From NCBI RefSeq assembly GCF_018263855.1, contig NZ_CP073318.1, positions 6,324,001 through 6,388,000 of the forward strand: DNA of 64,000 bases, in the 5' to 3' direction. The number at the start of each line of letters is the position of its first letter. Positions within the stretch are counted from its first letter, which is position 1. The notes beneath the pieces were generated by a model, which did no database searches, had not been told where the DNA came from, and saw only the letters and a program-made list of their open reading frames with translations. The translations under genes were made by a program, and so were the position numbers. Below, piece after piece: positions 44,278-53,579 of the stretch. This DNA comes from Kutzneria sp. CA-103260. Its GTDB lineage: Bacteria > Actinomycetota > Actinomycetes > Mycobacteriales > Pseudonocardiaceae.

Positions 44278-45197
44278 CGATCACTCGGCAGTCACGTACG
44301 AGCACGGGAGCGAAGTTGACACGACTTCTCGTCGCCGCCCTGGCCACGCTCGCTGCCGTCGCCACGGCCCCGGCGGCCTTCGCTTCCATCGGTCCGCTGC
44401 ACGTGGTGGCCATGGGTGACTCGTACGCGTCGGGCACCGGCGCCGGCGACTACGAGGCCGGCACTGAGGGCAATTGCTGGCGCAGCGCCAACTCCTACTC
44501 GGAGCAGGTCGTCGCCCGGTTGCGGGCGCGGGGCACCAGCGTGCAGTTCACCAATGTCGCGTGCAGTGGCGCGGCGACTTCCGATCTGCACCAGGAGTTT
44601 CTGGGCCAGCCGCCGCAGCTGGACGCGTTGCAAGTGGACACCGCTATCGTGCTGCTGACCATCGGCACCAACGACATCGGCTACGCCGCGTACGGCGGGC
44701 TGTGCATCCAGGGCGACTGCTCCGGCGCGCCGACCCAGGCCATCACGGCCGAACTACCGGACATGGCCAAGAACCTGGCCCAGCTGTTCCGGGACATCCA
44801 CGACCGCAGCCCGCACGCCAAGATCGTGCTGACGGGCTACGGCAGCCAGCTCACCGCCGGCCCGAACGCCGACGGCCAGCTCGACCCGATCTGCGACGCC
44901 GGCGTGTTCAGCCCGCAGGAACGGGCCCAGGGCAACGTTCTGGCCAGCCAGCTGGACAAAACGTTGCGTGACACCACCGCCCAGGCCGGGCCCGACACCG
45001 GGTACGTCAGCGAGTACGCCGCCGACTCCACCCACCTCGTCGACGCCTTCGCCGGACATTCGCTGTGCCAGGCCGGAACTCCGTTCTACCGCGGCTTCGA
45101 CGCGCTGACCCCCGGCCAGGAGGGGCCGGATGCCGTGCTGCACCTGAACAAGGACGGCCAGTCCGCACTGGCCGACCTCGTGCTGAGCCAGGTCTGA
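44274..45197 (+). CDS. Secreted SGNH/GDSL-family hydrolase
   Basis: 307 residues from GTG 44274, or 293 from TTG 44316, which also has GGGAG at good spacing. The signal peptide is TRLLVAALATLAAVATAPAAFA. GDSYASGTGAGDY is block I with the nucleophile Ser, CSGAAT block II, IGTNDIGY block III, and LHLNKDGQ the C-terminal His region. Six or so Cys in the mature part fit the disulfide-rich Streptomyces SGNH lipases/esterases. Substrate unknown. Confidence 0.88.
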   Translation: MTITRQSRTSTGAKLTRLLVAALATLAAVATAPAAFASIGPLHVVAMGDSYASGTGAGDYEAGTEGNCWRSANSYSEQVVARLRARGTSVQFTNVACSGAATSDLHQEFLGQPPQLDALQVDTAIVLLTIGTNDIGYAAYGGLCIQGDCSGAPTQAITAELPDMAKNLAQLFRDIHDRSPHAKIVLTGYGSQLTAGPNADGQLDPICDAGVFSPQERAQGNVLASQLDKTLRDTTAQAGPDTGYVSEYAADSTHLVDAFAGHSLCQAGTPFYRGFDALTPGQEGPDAVLHLNKDGQSALADLVLSQV

Positions 45198-45202
45198 GCC
45201 GA

Positions 45203-46219
45203 TCAGCTGGTGGTGTCCAGCACCACCCGGAACCGGGCCGCGCCGGACATCATGTGCTCGTAGGCCTTCGGGGCCTCGGCCAGCGGCAGCACCTCGACCA
45301 TCGGCCGAATTCCCTGCGCGGCGGCGAACTTCAGGTTGTCCTCGTTCTCGATCGACGTGCCGGTGAGGCTGCCCTTCACCGTGCGCGTGCCGAAGACCAG
45401 GTCAAGACCCTGCACGGACAGCGGATCGGCGGACGCGCCGACCACCAGCAGCTGGCCGCGCGGGGCCAGGCCGGCCACCAGCGGGGACATCGACGCCACG
45501 TTGGACGCGGTGGCCACGATGCCGGCGGCGCCGCCGAGGCGCTTGAGCGCGGCCGCGGGGTCCTTGACGGTGCTGTCGATGTAGTGGTGCGCGCCGAGTT
45601 CGGCGGCCAGCTGCGCCTTGTCGGTGCCGCGGGCGATCGCCGCCACCTCGTAGCCGAGCTTGTTGGCCTGCTGGACGGCCAGGTGCCCGAGGCCGCCGAT
45701 GCCCTGGACCGCCACCAGCGCGCCGGGCCGGGCGTTGATCTCGCGGATCGCCGTGAAGACGGTGATGCCGGCGCACACCAGCGGGGCGGCGTCCACCGCG
45801 CGCAGCACGTCCGGCACCCGGACCAGGCCGCTGGCCTTGGCGTAGGCCACTTCCGCGTAGCCGCCGTCCACCGACATGCCGGTCCACGGCTGGTCAGCGC
45901 AGTTCACGAAGTCGCCGCGGCGGCAGAATTCGCACACCCCGCAGTGCCCGCCGAGAAAGCCGACGCCCACGCGGTCGCCGACCTGCCAGATCCGCACGCC
46001 CTCGCCGATCGCGTCGATCACGCCGACGATCTCGTGGCCCGGCACCACCGGCACGCTCGGGTCGGGCCGCTGGCCCTCGACCGTCACCGCGTCGGAGTGG
46101 CAGACGCCGTTGGCCTCCACCCGGATCCGCACCTGACCCGGCGCCGGGTCCACCAGTTCCCGTTCCACCAGCCGGAAGTCCCGCTTCCCGGTCACCTCGT
46201 ACGCCCGATACGTGCTCAC
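45203..46219 (-). CDS. Zinc-dependent alcohol dehydrogenase
   Basis: 338 residues, MDR superfamily. The catalytic zinc ligands are in NGVCHSD and VPGHEIVG, the structural zinc in CGVCEFCRRGDFVNC, and the nucleotide loop in GIGGLGHLAVQ. Active on alcohols with NAD(P); the A-I-A-R-G-T after the second strand hints at NADP. I use GTG 46219 because GGGGAG lies upstream; ATG 46240 has none. It is not part of the ect operon, from which a long hairpin separates it. Confidence 0.92.
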   Translation of the reverse strand: MSTYRAYEVTGKRDFRLVERELVDPAPGQVRIRVEANGVCHSDAVTVEGQRPDPSVPVVPGHEIVGVIDAIGEGVRIWQVGDRVGVGFLGGHCGVCEFCRRGDFVNCADQPWTGMSVDGGYAEVAYAKASGLVRVPDVLRAVDAAPLVCAGITVFTAIREINARPGALVAVQGIGGLGHLAVQQANKLGYEVAAIARGTDKAQLAAELGAHHYIDSTVKDPAAALKRLGGAAGIVATASNVASMSPLVAGLAPRGQLLVVGASADPLSVQGLDLVFGTRTVKGSLTGTSIENEDNLKFAAAQGIRPMVEVLPLAEAPKAYEHMMSGAARFRVVLDTTS

Positions 46220-46284
46220 GGCCAGCTCCCCTTCGTTCATTGAAAATGACCGGTCGTCTCAGACCAACTATGCACCACCGCGCA

Positions 46285-46326
46285 CCTGTGCGCCAACCGT
46301 GACCGTGGTCACGGCTGGCGCACAGG
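46285..46326 (-). terminator. Long hairpin after ectD
   Basis: Arms of 20 bp (CCTGTGCGCCAACCGTGACC and its complement with one mismatch) around GT. It ends 7 bp from the ectD stop. No T-run. Confidence 0.75.
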
Positions 46327-46332
46327 GGGAGC

Positions 46333-47223
46333 TCAGCCGAGCGGCGTGAAGTCCCGGCCGGCCACGAAGTCCGGCCGCGGCCGCGGCGCGCCGAACGGGT
46401 CGGTCAGGGCGTTGTCCACGCTGTTGAACACCAGGAAGACGTTCGACCGCGGGAACGGCGTGATGTTGCTGCCGGAGCCGTGCATGCAGTTCGAGTCGAA
46501 CATCAGCGCCGACCCGGCCGGGCCGGTGAACTGTTCGATGCCGTGCGTGGTGGCCAGTTCGGTCAGCGCCTGCTGGCTCGGCACACCGATCTCCTGCTCC
46601 CGCAGGGACTCCCGGTAGTTGTCGTCCGGCGTCTCGCCCGGGCAGGGCACGAAGGTCCGGTGCGAGCCGGGCATCAGCATCAGCCCGCCGTTGTACGGGA
46701 AGTTGTCGGTCAGCGCGATGGACACACTCACCGCCCGCATCAGCGGCATGCCGTCCTCGGCATGCCAGGTCTCGAAGTCGGAGTGCCAGTAGAAGCCCTT
46801 GCCGGTGAAGCCGGGCATCAGGTTCACCCGGCTCTGGTGCACGTAGACCTCGGAGCCGAGGATCTGCCGCACCCGCCCCAGGATCCGCGGATCCCGGGCC
46901 AGCGCGGCGATCGGCTCGCTGATCTTGTGCACCTCGAAGATCGAGCGCACGGCGGCCGAGTCCTTCTCCACCACGGCCCGCTCGTCCCGGCGCACCGCCT
47001 CGTCGGCGCACAGCCGGGCCAGCTCCTGGCGCAGCGCCTGCACCTCGGCCGGGCTGATCAGCCGCTCGATGGCCAGAAAGCCGGAGCTGTCATAGGAATC
47101 CACCACCGCGTCGGGAATGGGCCCGGTGCCCGGCCCGGTCCAGACCACCGGCTCGGTCCGCGGGATCGGGCCGGCCGGCGCCCGGCCGCGGGTCGGATAG
47201 CGGTCGGTGACAGCGGTTGTCAT
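46333..47223 (-). CDS. ectD: Ectoine hydroxylase
   Basis: 296 residues. Fe(II)/2-oxoglutarate dioxygenase converting ectoine to 5-hydroxyectoine. The iron ligands are H147 and D149 (FYWHSDFETWH) and H248 (NCMHGSGSN). FETWHAEDGMPRM-like residues (FETWHAEDGMPLM here) are the EctD signature. Start ATG overlaps the ectC stop (ATGA). It makes the cells able to produce both solutes under salt or heat stress. Confidence 0.97.
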   Translation of the reverse strand: MTTAVTDRYPTRGRAPAGPIPRTEPVVWTGPGTGPIPDAVVDSYDSSGFLAIERLISPAEVQALRQELARLCADEAVRRDERAVVEKDSAAVRSIFEVHKISEPIAALARDPRILGRVRQILGSEVYVHQSRVNLMPGFTGKGFYWHSDFETWHAEDGMPLMRAVSVSIALTDNFPYNGGLMLMPGSHRTFVPCPGETPDDNYRESLREQEIGVPSQQALTELATTHGIEQFTGPAGSALMFDSNCMHGSGSNITPFPRSNVFLVFNSVDNALTDPFGAPRPRPDFVAGRDFTPLG

Positions 47224-47621
47224 GTCGGCAGCTCCTCACTGCGAATCAGTGGATACACCCCGTTCTCGTCGTGCACCTCGCGTCCGGTGACCGGCGGGTT
47301 GAACACGCACACGGTGCGGATGTCGGTGCGGGGCCGCACCTGGTGCCGCTCGTGCCCGTCGAGCAGGTAGAGGGTGCCCGGGCGGAGCTGGAAGACCTCG
47401 CCGGTCTCCTTGTCGGTCAGCTCGCCCTCACCCTCGACGCACAGCACCGCCTCGACGTGGTTGGCGTACCAGAAGTCGTTGACAGTGCCGGCTTTCAGCA
47501 CGGTCTCGTGCATGGAGAAGCCGACCCCGTCGCCGGCCAGAATGATGCGCTTGCTGCGCCAGTTCGGGGTCACGACGTCGCGGTTGGTGCCGTCGAGGTC
47601 GTGCAGCGAGCGGACGATCAC
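47220..47621 (-). CDS. ectC: L-ectoine synthase
   Basis: 133 residues, cupin-fold cyclase closing N-acetyl-diaminobutyrate to ectoine. MIVRSLHDLDGTNRDV at the start and FWYANHVEAVLCVEGEGEL are family signatures; iron-binding residues lie in the cupin barrel. GTG start at 47621 overlaps the ectB stop. Confidence 0.96.
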   Translation of the reverse strand: MIVRSLHDLDGTNRDVVTPNWRSKRIILAGDGVGFSMHETVLKAGTVNDFWYANHVEAVLCVEGEGELTDKETGEVFQLRPGTLYLLDGHERHQVRPRTDIRTVCVFNPPVTGREVHDENGVYPLIRSEELPT

Positions 47622-48862
47622 GCGGCCACCGCCCGCACCGCGTCGGCGAACACGTCCAGGCCCCGGGCCAGCTCGTCGTCGGTGATGGTCAGCGGCGGCA
47701 TCAGCTTGGCCACCTCGCTGTCCGGCCCGGACGTCTCGACCAGCAGCCCGCGCTCGAACGCGGCCGCCGCCACCTGATTGCCCAGTTCGGTGCGCTGGAA
47801 GGCCAGTCCCCGGGCCAGCCCGCGGCCACGAGCCTCCACACCGTCCACGGTCTGGGTCAGCTCCAGCAGAGCCCGGCCGACCTGCTCGCCCTTGGCCAGC
47901 GTGCCCTTCTCCAGCGAGTCGTCGGCCCAGTAGTGCTCCAGCGCCGCCTTCGCCGTGACGAACGACGGGTTGACCCCGCGGAACGTCCCGTTGTGCTCGC
48001 CGGGCTCCCAGACGTCCAGGTCCGGGCGCATCAGCGTGAGCGCCATGGGCAGGCCGTAGCCGCCGATCGACTTGGACAGGCACACGATGTCCGGCGTGAT
48101 GCCGGCGGCCTCGAAGCTGAAGAACGGCCCTGTTCGGCCGCAGCCCATCTGCACGTCGTCGACGATCAGCAGGATGTCGTGCCGGCGACACAGGTCGGCC
48201 AGCCCGGCCAGCCACTCGAAGCGGGCGGTGTTGATGCCGCCCTCGCCCTGCACCGTCTCCACGATCACCGCGGCCGGGCGGTTCAGGCCGCTGCCTTTGT
48301 CGTCGAGCAGCCGCTCGAAGTACAGGAAGTCCGGGTACTGGCCGTCGAAGTAGCTGTCGTAGGGCATCGGGGTGGCGTGCACCAGCGGAATGCCGGCCCC
48401 GCCGCGTTTCATCGAGCCGCCGCTGACCGACAGCGCGCCCAGGGTCATGCCGTGGAAGGCGTTGGTGAAGTTGACGACCGCCTCACGGCCGGTCACCTTG
48501 CGGGCCAGCTTCAGCGCGGCCTCGACGGCGTTGTTGCCGGCCGGACCGGGGAACTGAACCCGGTAGTCCAGGTCCCGGGGCCGCAGCACCAGTTCCTCGA
48601 AGGTCTCCAGGAACTCGCGCTTGGCCACGGTGTTCATGTCCAGCGAGTGCACGACCCGGTCGGCCGCCAGGTACTCCAACAGCGGCTGCTTGAGCAGCGG
48701 GTTGTTGTGGCCGTAGTTGAGCGCTCCCGCGCCGGCGAAGAAGTCGAGGTACTGCCGGCCCTGCTCGTCGCTCAGCGTGCTGCCGACGGCCTGGTCGAAC
48801 ACCACCGGCCAGGACCGGCAGTAGCTGCGCACCTCGGATTCGAGGGTGTCGAAGATGCTCAC
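47618..48862 (-). CDS. ectB: Diaminobutyrate--2-oxoglutarate transaminase
   Basis: 414 residues, class III PLP transaminase forming L-2,4-diaminobutyrate from aspartate semialdehyde and glutamate. The Lys of SKSIGGYGLPMA holds PLP and IVDDVQMGCGRTG is the conserved PLP-Asp motif. GTG start overlaps the ectA stop. Confidence 0.96.
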   Translation of the reverse strand: MSIFDTLESEVRSYCRSWPVVFDQAVGSTLSDEQGRQYLDFFAGAGALNYGHNNPLLKQPLLEYLAADRVVHSLDMNTVAKREFLETFEELVLRPRDLDYRVQFPGPAGNNAVEAALKLARKVTGREAVVNFTNAFHGMTLGALSVSGGSMKRGGAGIPLVHATPMPYDSYFDGQYPDFLYFERLLDDKGSGLNRPAAVIVETVQGEGGINTARFEWLAGLADLCRRHDILLIVDDVQMGCGRTGPFFSFEAAGITPDIVCLSKSIGGYGLPMALTLMRPDLDVWEPGEHNGTFRGVNPSFVTAKAALEHYWADDSLEKGTLAKGEQVGRALLELTQTVDGVEARGRGLARGLAFQRTELGNQVAAAAFERGLLVETSGPDSEVAKLMPPLTITDDELARGLDVFADAVRAVAA

Positions 48863-49362
48863 GATGAGTCCCTTGGATTGTTCGGCCACGGTCCGATGCG
48901 GTACAGCTGCTCGGCCTCGTGCTCGTCCGGAAAAAGCTCGGGAGTGAACAGCGCGGAGCGCGCCAGTTCGACGTCGTGGGCCCGGGCCAGCGAGGTGAAC
49001 AGGCGAATAGAGGCGTCGTTGGCCGGGGCGATGGTCGTTTCCAGGAACCGGGGCCGCACCCGACCGACGAGTTCGTCGAGCATCGCCCGGGCCAGGCCAC
49101 GCCCCCGGTGCGACTCGGCCACCGCGACCTGCCACACCATCAGCGTGTCCAGGCCATCCGGGCGCCGGTACCCCGACACGAACCCGACGGCGCCGGCCGC
49201 GCCGCGGGCCACCGCCGAGGTGTCCGCGAAATCCCGCGTCCACAACAGATAGGCGTACGACGAGTTGAGATCGAGCACCGCCGAATCGCGGGCGAGACGC
49301 CACAGCTCACGACCGTCCACCGGGGACGGCCGTTCGATTGCCACCTGATCGCTGTCGAGCAT
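48859..49362 (-). CDS. ectA: Diaminobutyrate acetyltransferase
   Basis: 167 residues, GNAT fold, acetylating L-2,4-diaminobutyrate at N-gamma. AVAESHRGRGLARAMLDEL is the acetyl-CoA loop; DLNSSYAYLLWTRDFA is the EctA-specific N-terminal motif. ATG 49362 has no Shine-Dalgarno; an extended -10 (TGCTACGTT, on the minus strand at 49378-49370) ends 7 bases before it, so a leaderless mRNA is likely. First gene of ectABCD. Confidence 0.95.
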   Translation of the reverse strand: MLDSDQVAIERPSPVDGRELWRLARDSAVLDLNSSYAYLLWTRDFADTSAVARGAAGAVGFVSGYRRPDGLDTLMVWQVAVAESHRGRGLARAMLDELVGRVRPRFLETTIAPANDASIRLFTSLARAHDVELARSALFTPELFPDEHEAEQLYRIGPWPNNPRDSS

Positions 49363-49405
49363 TCGACCGAACGTAGCAGCGAATTCGAAAGGAGAACACA
49401 GTGGC

Positions 49406-49423
49406 TTGTGATTCGGATCACAA
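49406..49423. promoter_or_regulatory. CRP/GlxR-type site upstream of ectA
   Basis: TTGTGATTCGGATCACAA, a perfect palindrome containing TGTGA-N6-TCACA, the binding motif of actinobacterial CRP/GlxR proteins. Its centre is about 52 bp from ectA and 251 bp from the AfsR-type gene. Confidence 0.7.
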
Positions 49424-49559
49424 ATGTTGCGGGTTTATTTCATACATTCGTTGGGGCCGACCGGAAACGAATTCGCACTGCGACGGTGGTCACATCGTCC
49501 GTTGTGGACGGTGGTTTGCCGCGGCCGGATAACGGGAATCGCGCGCGCGTTGACTGCCG

Positions 49560-49611
49560 CTGCCCCAGGGCCCCGACTCCCTGGGGCAGCGGGACGGGCC
49601 GCCTCCCGTCC
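49560..49611. promoter_or_regulatory. Two hairpins in the leader of the AfsR-type gene
   Basis: CTGCCCCAGGG-N8-CCCTGGGGCAG (49560-49589) is followed directly by GGACGGG-N6-CCCGTCC (49592-49611). There is no T-run. They lie 55 bp before the regulator start. Confidence 0.55.
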
Positions 49612-49665
49612 GCGACGAGCGTGCCGGATCGAGCTTGCAAGGACCCTTCACGTACCTTGCCGGTG

Positions 49666-52326
49666 GTGACGGTTCGGTTCCGGCTGCTCGGTGAGATCCG
49701 GGTGCTGCGCGACGACCAGCCCGTGGATATCGGGCACCGGCGGCTACGCTGCCTGCTCGCGGCGCTGCTGGTGGACGTCGGCCGGGTGGTGCCGCTGGAC
49801 ACCCTGGTGGACCGGATGTGGCGCGAGCAGGCCCCCGGCCGTCCGCGCGACACGCTGTACACCTACATGTCCCGGCTGCGGACCGTGCTGGCCGGCATCG
49901 AGAACGTCGGCCTGGCCCAGCGTTCCGGCGGCTACGTGCTGACCGCCGATGCCGATTCGGTTGATTTGCACCGTTTTCGCCGGCTTCGGGCCGAGGCCAC
50001 GGCGGCCGGCGACGACGCCACGATGGCCGACCGGCTGAGCCGGGCGCTGGCCGAGTGGGACGGGGAACCGTTCGCCGGCACGACCAGCGACTGGCTCGAC
50101 GAGCAGCGCACCCTGCTGACCACCGAGCACCTTGCGGCCCGGCTGGACTTCGCCGAGGTGCGGCTTCGACGTGGCGAACACGCTGGCGTGCTGGCCGCGC
50201 TGGCGGCATTGGCTGCGGAGCATCCCCTGGACGAACGGTTGAGCGGACTACTCATGCTCGCCCTGGGCCGCAACGGCCGCCAGGCCGAGGCGTTGCGGGA
50301 GTACGACCGGATCCGCCGGCTGCTGGCCGAGGAGCTGGGCACGGATCCCGGTCCGGCGTTGCAACAGCTGCACCGGCAGGTGCTCGCCGGCGAGATCGCC
50401 CTGCCCGACCAGTTCCCGGTACCGCACCAACTGCCCGGTGTCGGCCGCTTCGTCGGGCGGTCGGCCCTGCTGGCGGCGCTGGACCGACCGTCCACAATGG
50501 TGACTGTGCTGCACGGGCCGGGCGGCATCGGCAAGACCCAGCTGGCGCTGGAATGGGCCCACCGCAACGCCGAGCGCCATCCCGACGGGCAGCTGTTCGT
50601 CGACCTCAGGGGATTCGCCGCCGCCGGCGAGCCGATGGCCGCCCAGGTGGCCGTGCGGGGCTTCCTGGACGCCTTCGGCGTCGCGCCGGCGCGGATCCCG
50701 GTCGGCTTCGACGCGCAGGTCGGGCTGTACCGGAGCCTGGTCGCCGGTCGACGCTTGCTCATCGTGCTGGACAACGCGGTCGACACCGCGCAGGTGGCGC
50801 CCCTGCTACCCGGCACGCCGACGTGCACTGTGCTGGTCACCAGCCGGGATCGGCTGCCCGGCCTGGTCACCGCGCACGGGGCCCGTGCGCTGGCCGTGGA
50901 CGTGCTCACTGCGGAGGAGTCCCGGGAACTGCTGACCGGTCGGGTCGGCTCGGCCGAACCCGTTGCGGTGCAGGACTTGTTGTCCCGCTGTGGCGGTTTC
51001 CCGCTGGCGCTGAGCATTGTCGCCGGGCGGGCCGAGGCGCAGCCCGACTTCCCGCTGGCGGTGCTGGCCGACGAGTTGCGGGAGTCCGGTTTGGACGCCC
51101 TCGACGACGCCGACCCGGCCGCCAGCCTGCCCGCGGTGCTGGCCCGCTCGTACGTCGCGCTGCCACCGGAGCAGGCGAAGGTGTTCGGGCTGCTGGGTTT
51201 GGCCCCCGGCCCCGATATCGGCCTGGCCGCCGCGGCCGCCCTCACCGGCCTGCCGCCGGCCCGGACCCGATCCGTTCTCCGCGCCCTGCAACGGGTTTCG
51301 CTGCTGCACCAGGACGTGCCGGATCGCTGGCGGCTGCACGACCTGATCGCCCTGTACGCCGCCGACCAGGCCGGCTCCGATGACGTGGCGCTGCGCCGTC
51401 TGGTCGACTCCTGTGTCCGCACCGCCTGCGGCGGCGACCACCTGCTCGACCCGCATCGGCAGCCGATCGAGGTTGAGCCTCTTCTGTTGCCGGACAAGGA
51501 CTCCGCACTGGCATGGTTCACCGCCGAGCACGCCTGTCTGCTCGCCGCTCTGCAATTGGCGGTCCGCCGCGGCTGGCATCTGGAGGTGTGGCGGCTGGCC
51601 TGGGCGTTGACGACCTTCCATCGCCGACAGGGGCATCTGTCGGTGAATCTGGACTGCTGGCTGCTCGCGCTGGACGCCGCCGACCAGGTCGGCGATCCCG
51701 GGCTGCGGCAGCGCACCCACCGGCTGCTCGGGCGGGCCTTCGCCCGGGTCGGCTCGAACGCCCGGGCGCTGTTCCATCTCCGGCAATCACTGGAACTCGC
51801 CGAGGACGTGCCGGAGCGGGCCCATTCCCACATCGCGCTGGCGCGCGCCTTGGCACGGGCCGGCGACGACGAGCAGGCCCTCAGCCACGCCACCGACGCC
51901 CTTGCGCTGTACCGGGAACTAGCCGCGCCGGCGTGGGAAGCCACTGCCCTCAACGAGATCGGCCTGATCAGCGCCCGGGTCGGCAAGCTCGACGACGCCC
52001 GTCTCGCCTGCGAGGCCGCGCTGCTACTGCACCGTGAACAGGGCAATCGGGACGGAGAGGCCAACACACTCGACAACCTCGGCCGCCTCGGCTCCGACGT
52101 GGCGGCGGTGCGGCACTATGAGCAGGCGTTGGCGCTGTACCGGGAGCTCGGCAACACCCACGACGAGGCCGACACACTCGACCGATTGGCCGAACGGCAC
52201 CTGGGCCTCGGCGACCGCGCACGGGCCTCAGCACGGTGGCGGGAGGCGTTGGCCTTGTACCAGGCCCAGTTCCGCGACGCCGACAGTGACCGCGTGCGAC
52301 GCCGACTCGGATCGTTCGGACGATAA
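49666..52326 (+). CDS. AfsR/SARP-type transcriptional regulator
   Basis: 886 residues. An OmpR-like winged helix (about 1-90) and bacterial transcriptional activation domain (about 95-240) form the SARP half. An NB-ARC ATPase follows with GPGGIGKTQLA (Lys near 289). TPR repeats occupy about 600-880. Such proteins activate secondary-metabolite or morphology genes and integrate signals through the ATPase. Start is GTG 49663 or 49666. The target is unknown; the adjacent P450 54 bp downstream is the nearest candidate. Divergent from ectA. Confidence 0.92.
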   Translation: MTVRFRLLGEIRVLRDDQPVDIGHRRLRCLLAALLVDVGRVVPLDTLVDRMWREQAPGRPRDTLYTYMSRLRTVLAGIENVGLAQRSGGYVLTADADSVDLHRFRRLRAEATAAGDDATMADRLSRALAEWDGEPFAGTTSDWLDEQRTLLTTEHLAARLDFAEVRLRRGEHAGVLAALAALAAEHPLDERLSGLLMLALGRNGRQAEALREYDRIRRLLAEELGTDPGPALQQLHRQVLAGEIALPDQFPVPHQLPGVGRFVGRSALLAALDRPSTMVTVLHGPGGIGKTQLALEWAHRNAERHPDGQLFVDLRGFAAAGEPMAAQVAVRGFLDAFGVAPARIPVGFDAQVGLYRSLVAGRRLLIVLDNAVDTAQVAPLLPGTPTCTVLVTSRDRLPGLVTAHGARALAVDVLTAEESRELLTGRVGSAEPVAVQDLLSRCGGFPLALSIVAGRAEAQPDFPLAVLADELRESGLDALDDADPAASLPAVLARSYVALPPEQAKVFGLLGLAPGPDIGLAAAAALTGLPPARTRSVLRALQRVSLLHQDVPDRWRLHDLIALYAADQAGSDDVALRRLVDSCVRTACGGDHLLDPHRQPIEVEPLLLPDKDSALAWFTAEHACLLAALQLAVRRGWHLEVWRLAWALTTFHRRQGHLSVNLDCWLLALDAADQVGDPGLRQRTHRLLGRAFARVGSNARALFHLRQSLELAEDVPERAHSHIALARALARAGDDEQALSHATDALALYRELAAPAWEATALNEIGLISARVGKLDDARLACEAALLLHREQGNRDGEANTLDNLGRLGSDVAAVRHYEQALALYRELGNTHDEADTLDRLAERHLGLGDRARASARWREALALYQAQFRDADSDRVRRRLGSFGR

Positions 52327-52379
52327 ACCGTATTCGCACGGACGATGACGGCGGCGTTTTTCCGGGGCAGCATGGCCGC

Positions 52380-53579
52380 ATGTACTCCCTCGACATCGAC
52401 GGCGCCGACATCCCCGGCGAGGGCGCCCGGCTGCGGGACGCCGGTTCCGCCGTGCCGGTGGAACTTCCCGGCGGCGTGCGGGTCTGGGCCGTGCCGCACC
52501 TGGAGACGCTGAAGTCGCTGCTGCTGGACCGTCGGGTGTCGAAGGATCCCGAGCTGCACTGGGCCGCGTGGCGGGCCGGCGAGATCGCCGCCGACTGGCC
52601 GCTGCGGATCTGGGTGTCGGTGCGGAACATGTTCACCGCCTACGGCCGGGACCACCAGCGGCTGCGGTCGCTGGTGGCCAGCGGCTTCACCGCCCGGCGG
52701 ACCGCCGCGCTCCGGCCGTGGATCGAGCAGATCACCGCCTCGTTGCTGGACGATCTCGCCGCGCACGGTCCCGTGGCAGACCTGCGGGCCCGGTTCGCCT
52801 ATCCGCTGCCGGTCGCCGTGATCTGCCAACTGTTCGGCGTGGCCACGGAACGCCGGGACGACCTGCGCCGCGTCGTCGACTCCGTGTTCGACACCACCCG
52901 GAGTCCGGCGGAGGCGCAGGCCAGCGCCGAGCAGATGTACCGCATCTTCACCGATCTGGCCGCCGACAAGCGGGCCCATCCGGCCGACGACCTGACCACC
53001 GCCATAATCGAGGCTTCCTCGGATCGTCACGAGCGGCTGACCGACGCGGAGGTCGTCGACACCCTCATCCTGCTGCTGACCGCCGGCCACGAGACCACCG
53101 TCAACCTGCTCGACCAGGCCATCACCGCGCTGCTCACGCATCCGGCACAGCTGGCCCAGGTCCGCTCCGGTGAGCGCACCTGGTCCGAGGTGGTCGAGGA
53201 AACCCTGCGCTGGCAAGCTCCTGTGCCCTATCTGCCGCTGCGCTACGCCGTCGAGGACATCGACCTCGGCGACGTGGTCATTCCCGAAGGTGACGCCATT
53301 CTCGCCGCCTACGCCGCCGCCGGCCGCGACCCCGCCGTGTTCGGCGGCACCGCCGACGACTTCGATCTGGGCCGTGAGCTCAAGCAGCACATCTCGTTCG
53401 GGCACGGCATCCACCACTGCCTCGGCGCGCCGCTGGCCCGTATGGAGGCCACCATCGCCCTGGAGGCCCTGTTCACCCGCTTCCCCGATCTGTCGCTGGC
53501 CGTGCCGGCTGGGGAGCTGACCCACATGCGTTCGTTCCTCTCCAACGGGCACGAGGAACTGCCGGCGCGGCTGGGCTAG
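52380..53579 (+). CDS. Cytochrome P450
   Basis: 399 residues, class I. Haem loop FGHGIHHCLGAPLAR, helix-K EETLR, I-helix LLTAGHETTVNLL with the full acid-Thr pair. ATG 52380 (only a weak GGGG upstream), 54 bp after the AfsR-type gene on the same strand. No ferredoxin is adjacent. Substrate unknown. Confidence 0.92.
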   Translation: MYSLDIDGADIPGEGARLRDAGSAVPVELPGGVRVWAVPHLETLKSLLLDRRVSKDPELHWAAWRAGEIAADWPLRIWVSVRNMFTAYGRDHQRLRSLVASGFTARRTAALRPWIEQITASLLDDLAAHGPVADLRARFAYPLPVAVICQLFGVATERRDDLRRVVDSVFDTTRSPAEAQASAEQMYRIFTDLAADKRAHPADDLTTAIIEASSDRHERLTDAEVVDTLILLLTAGHETTVNLLDQAITALLTHPAQLAQVRSGERTWSEVVEETLRWQAPVPYLPLRYAVEDIDLGDVVIPEGDAILAAYAAAGRDPAVFGGTADDFDLGRELKQHISFGHGIHHCLGAPLARMEATIALEALFTRFPDLSLAVPAGELTHMRSFLSNGHEELPARLG

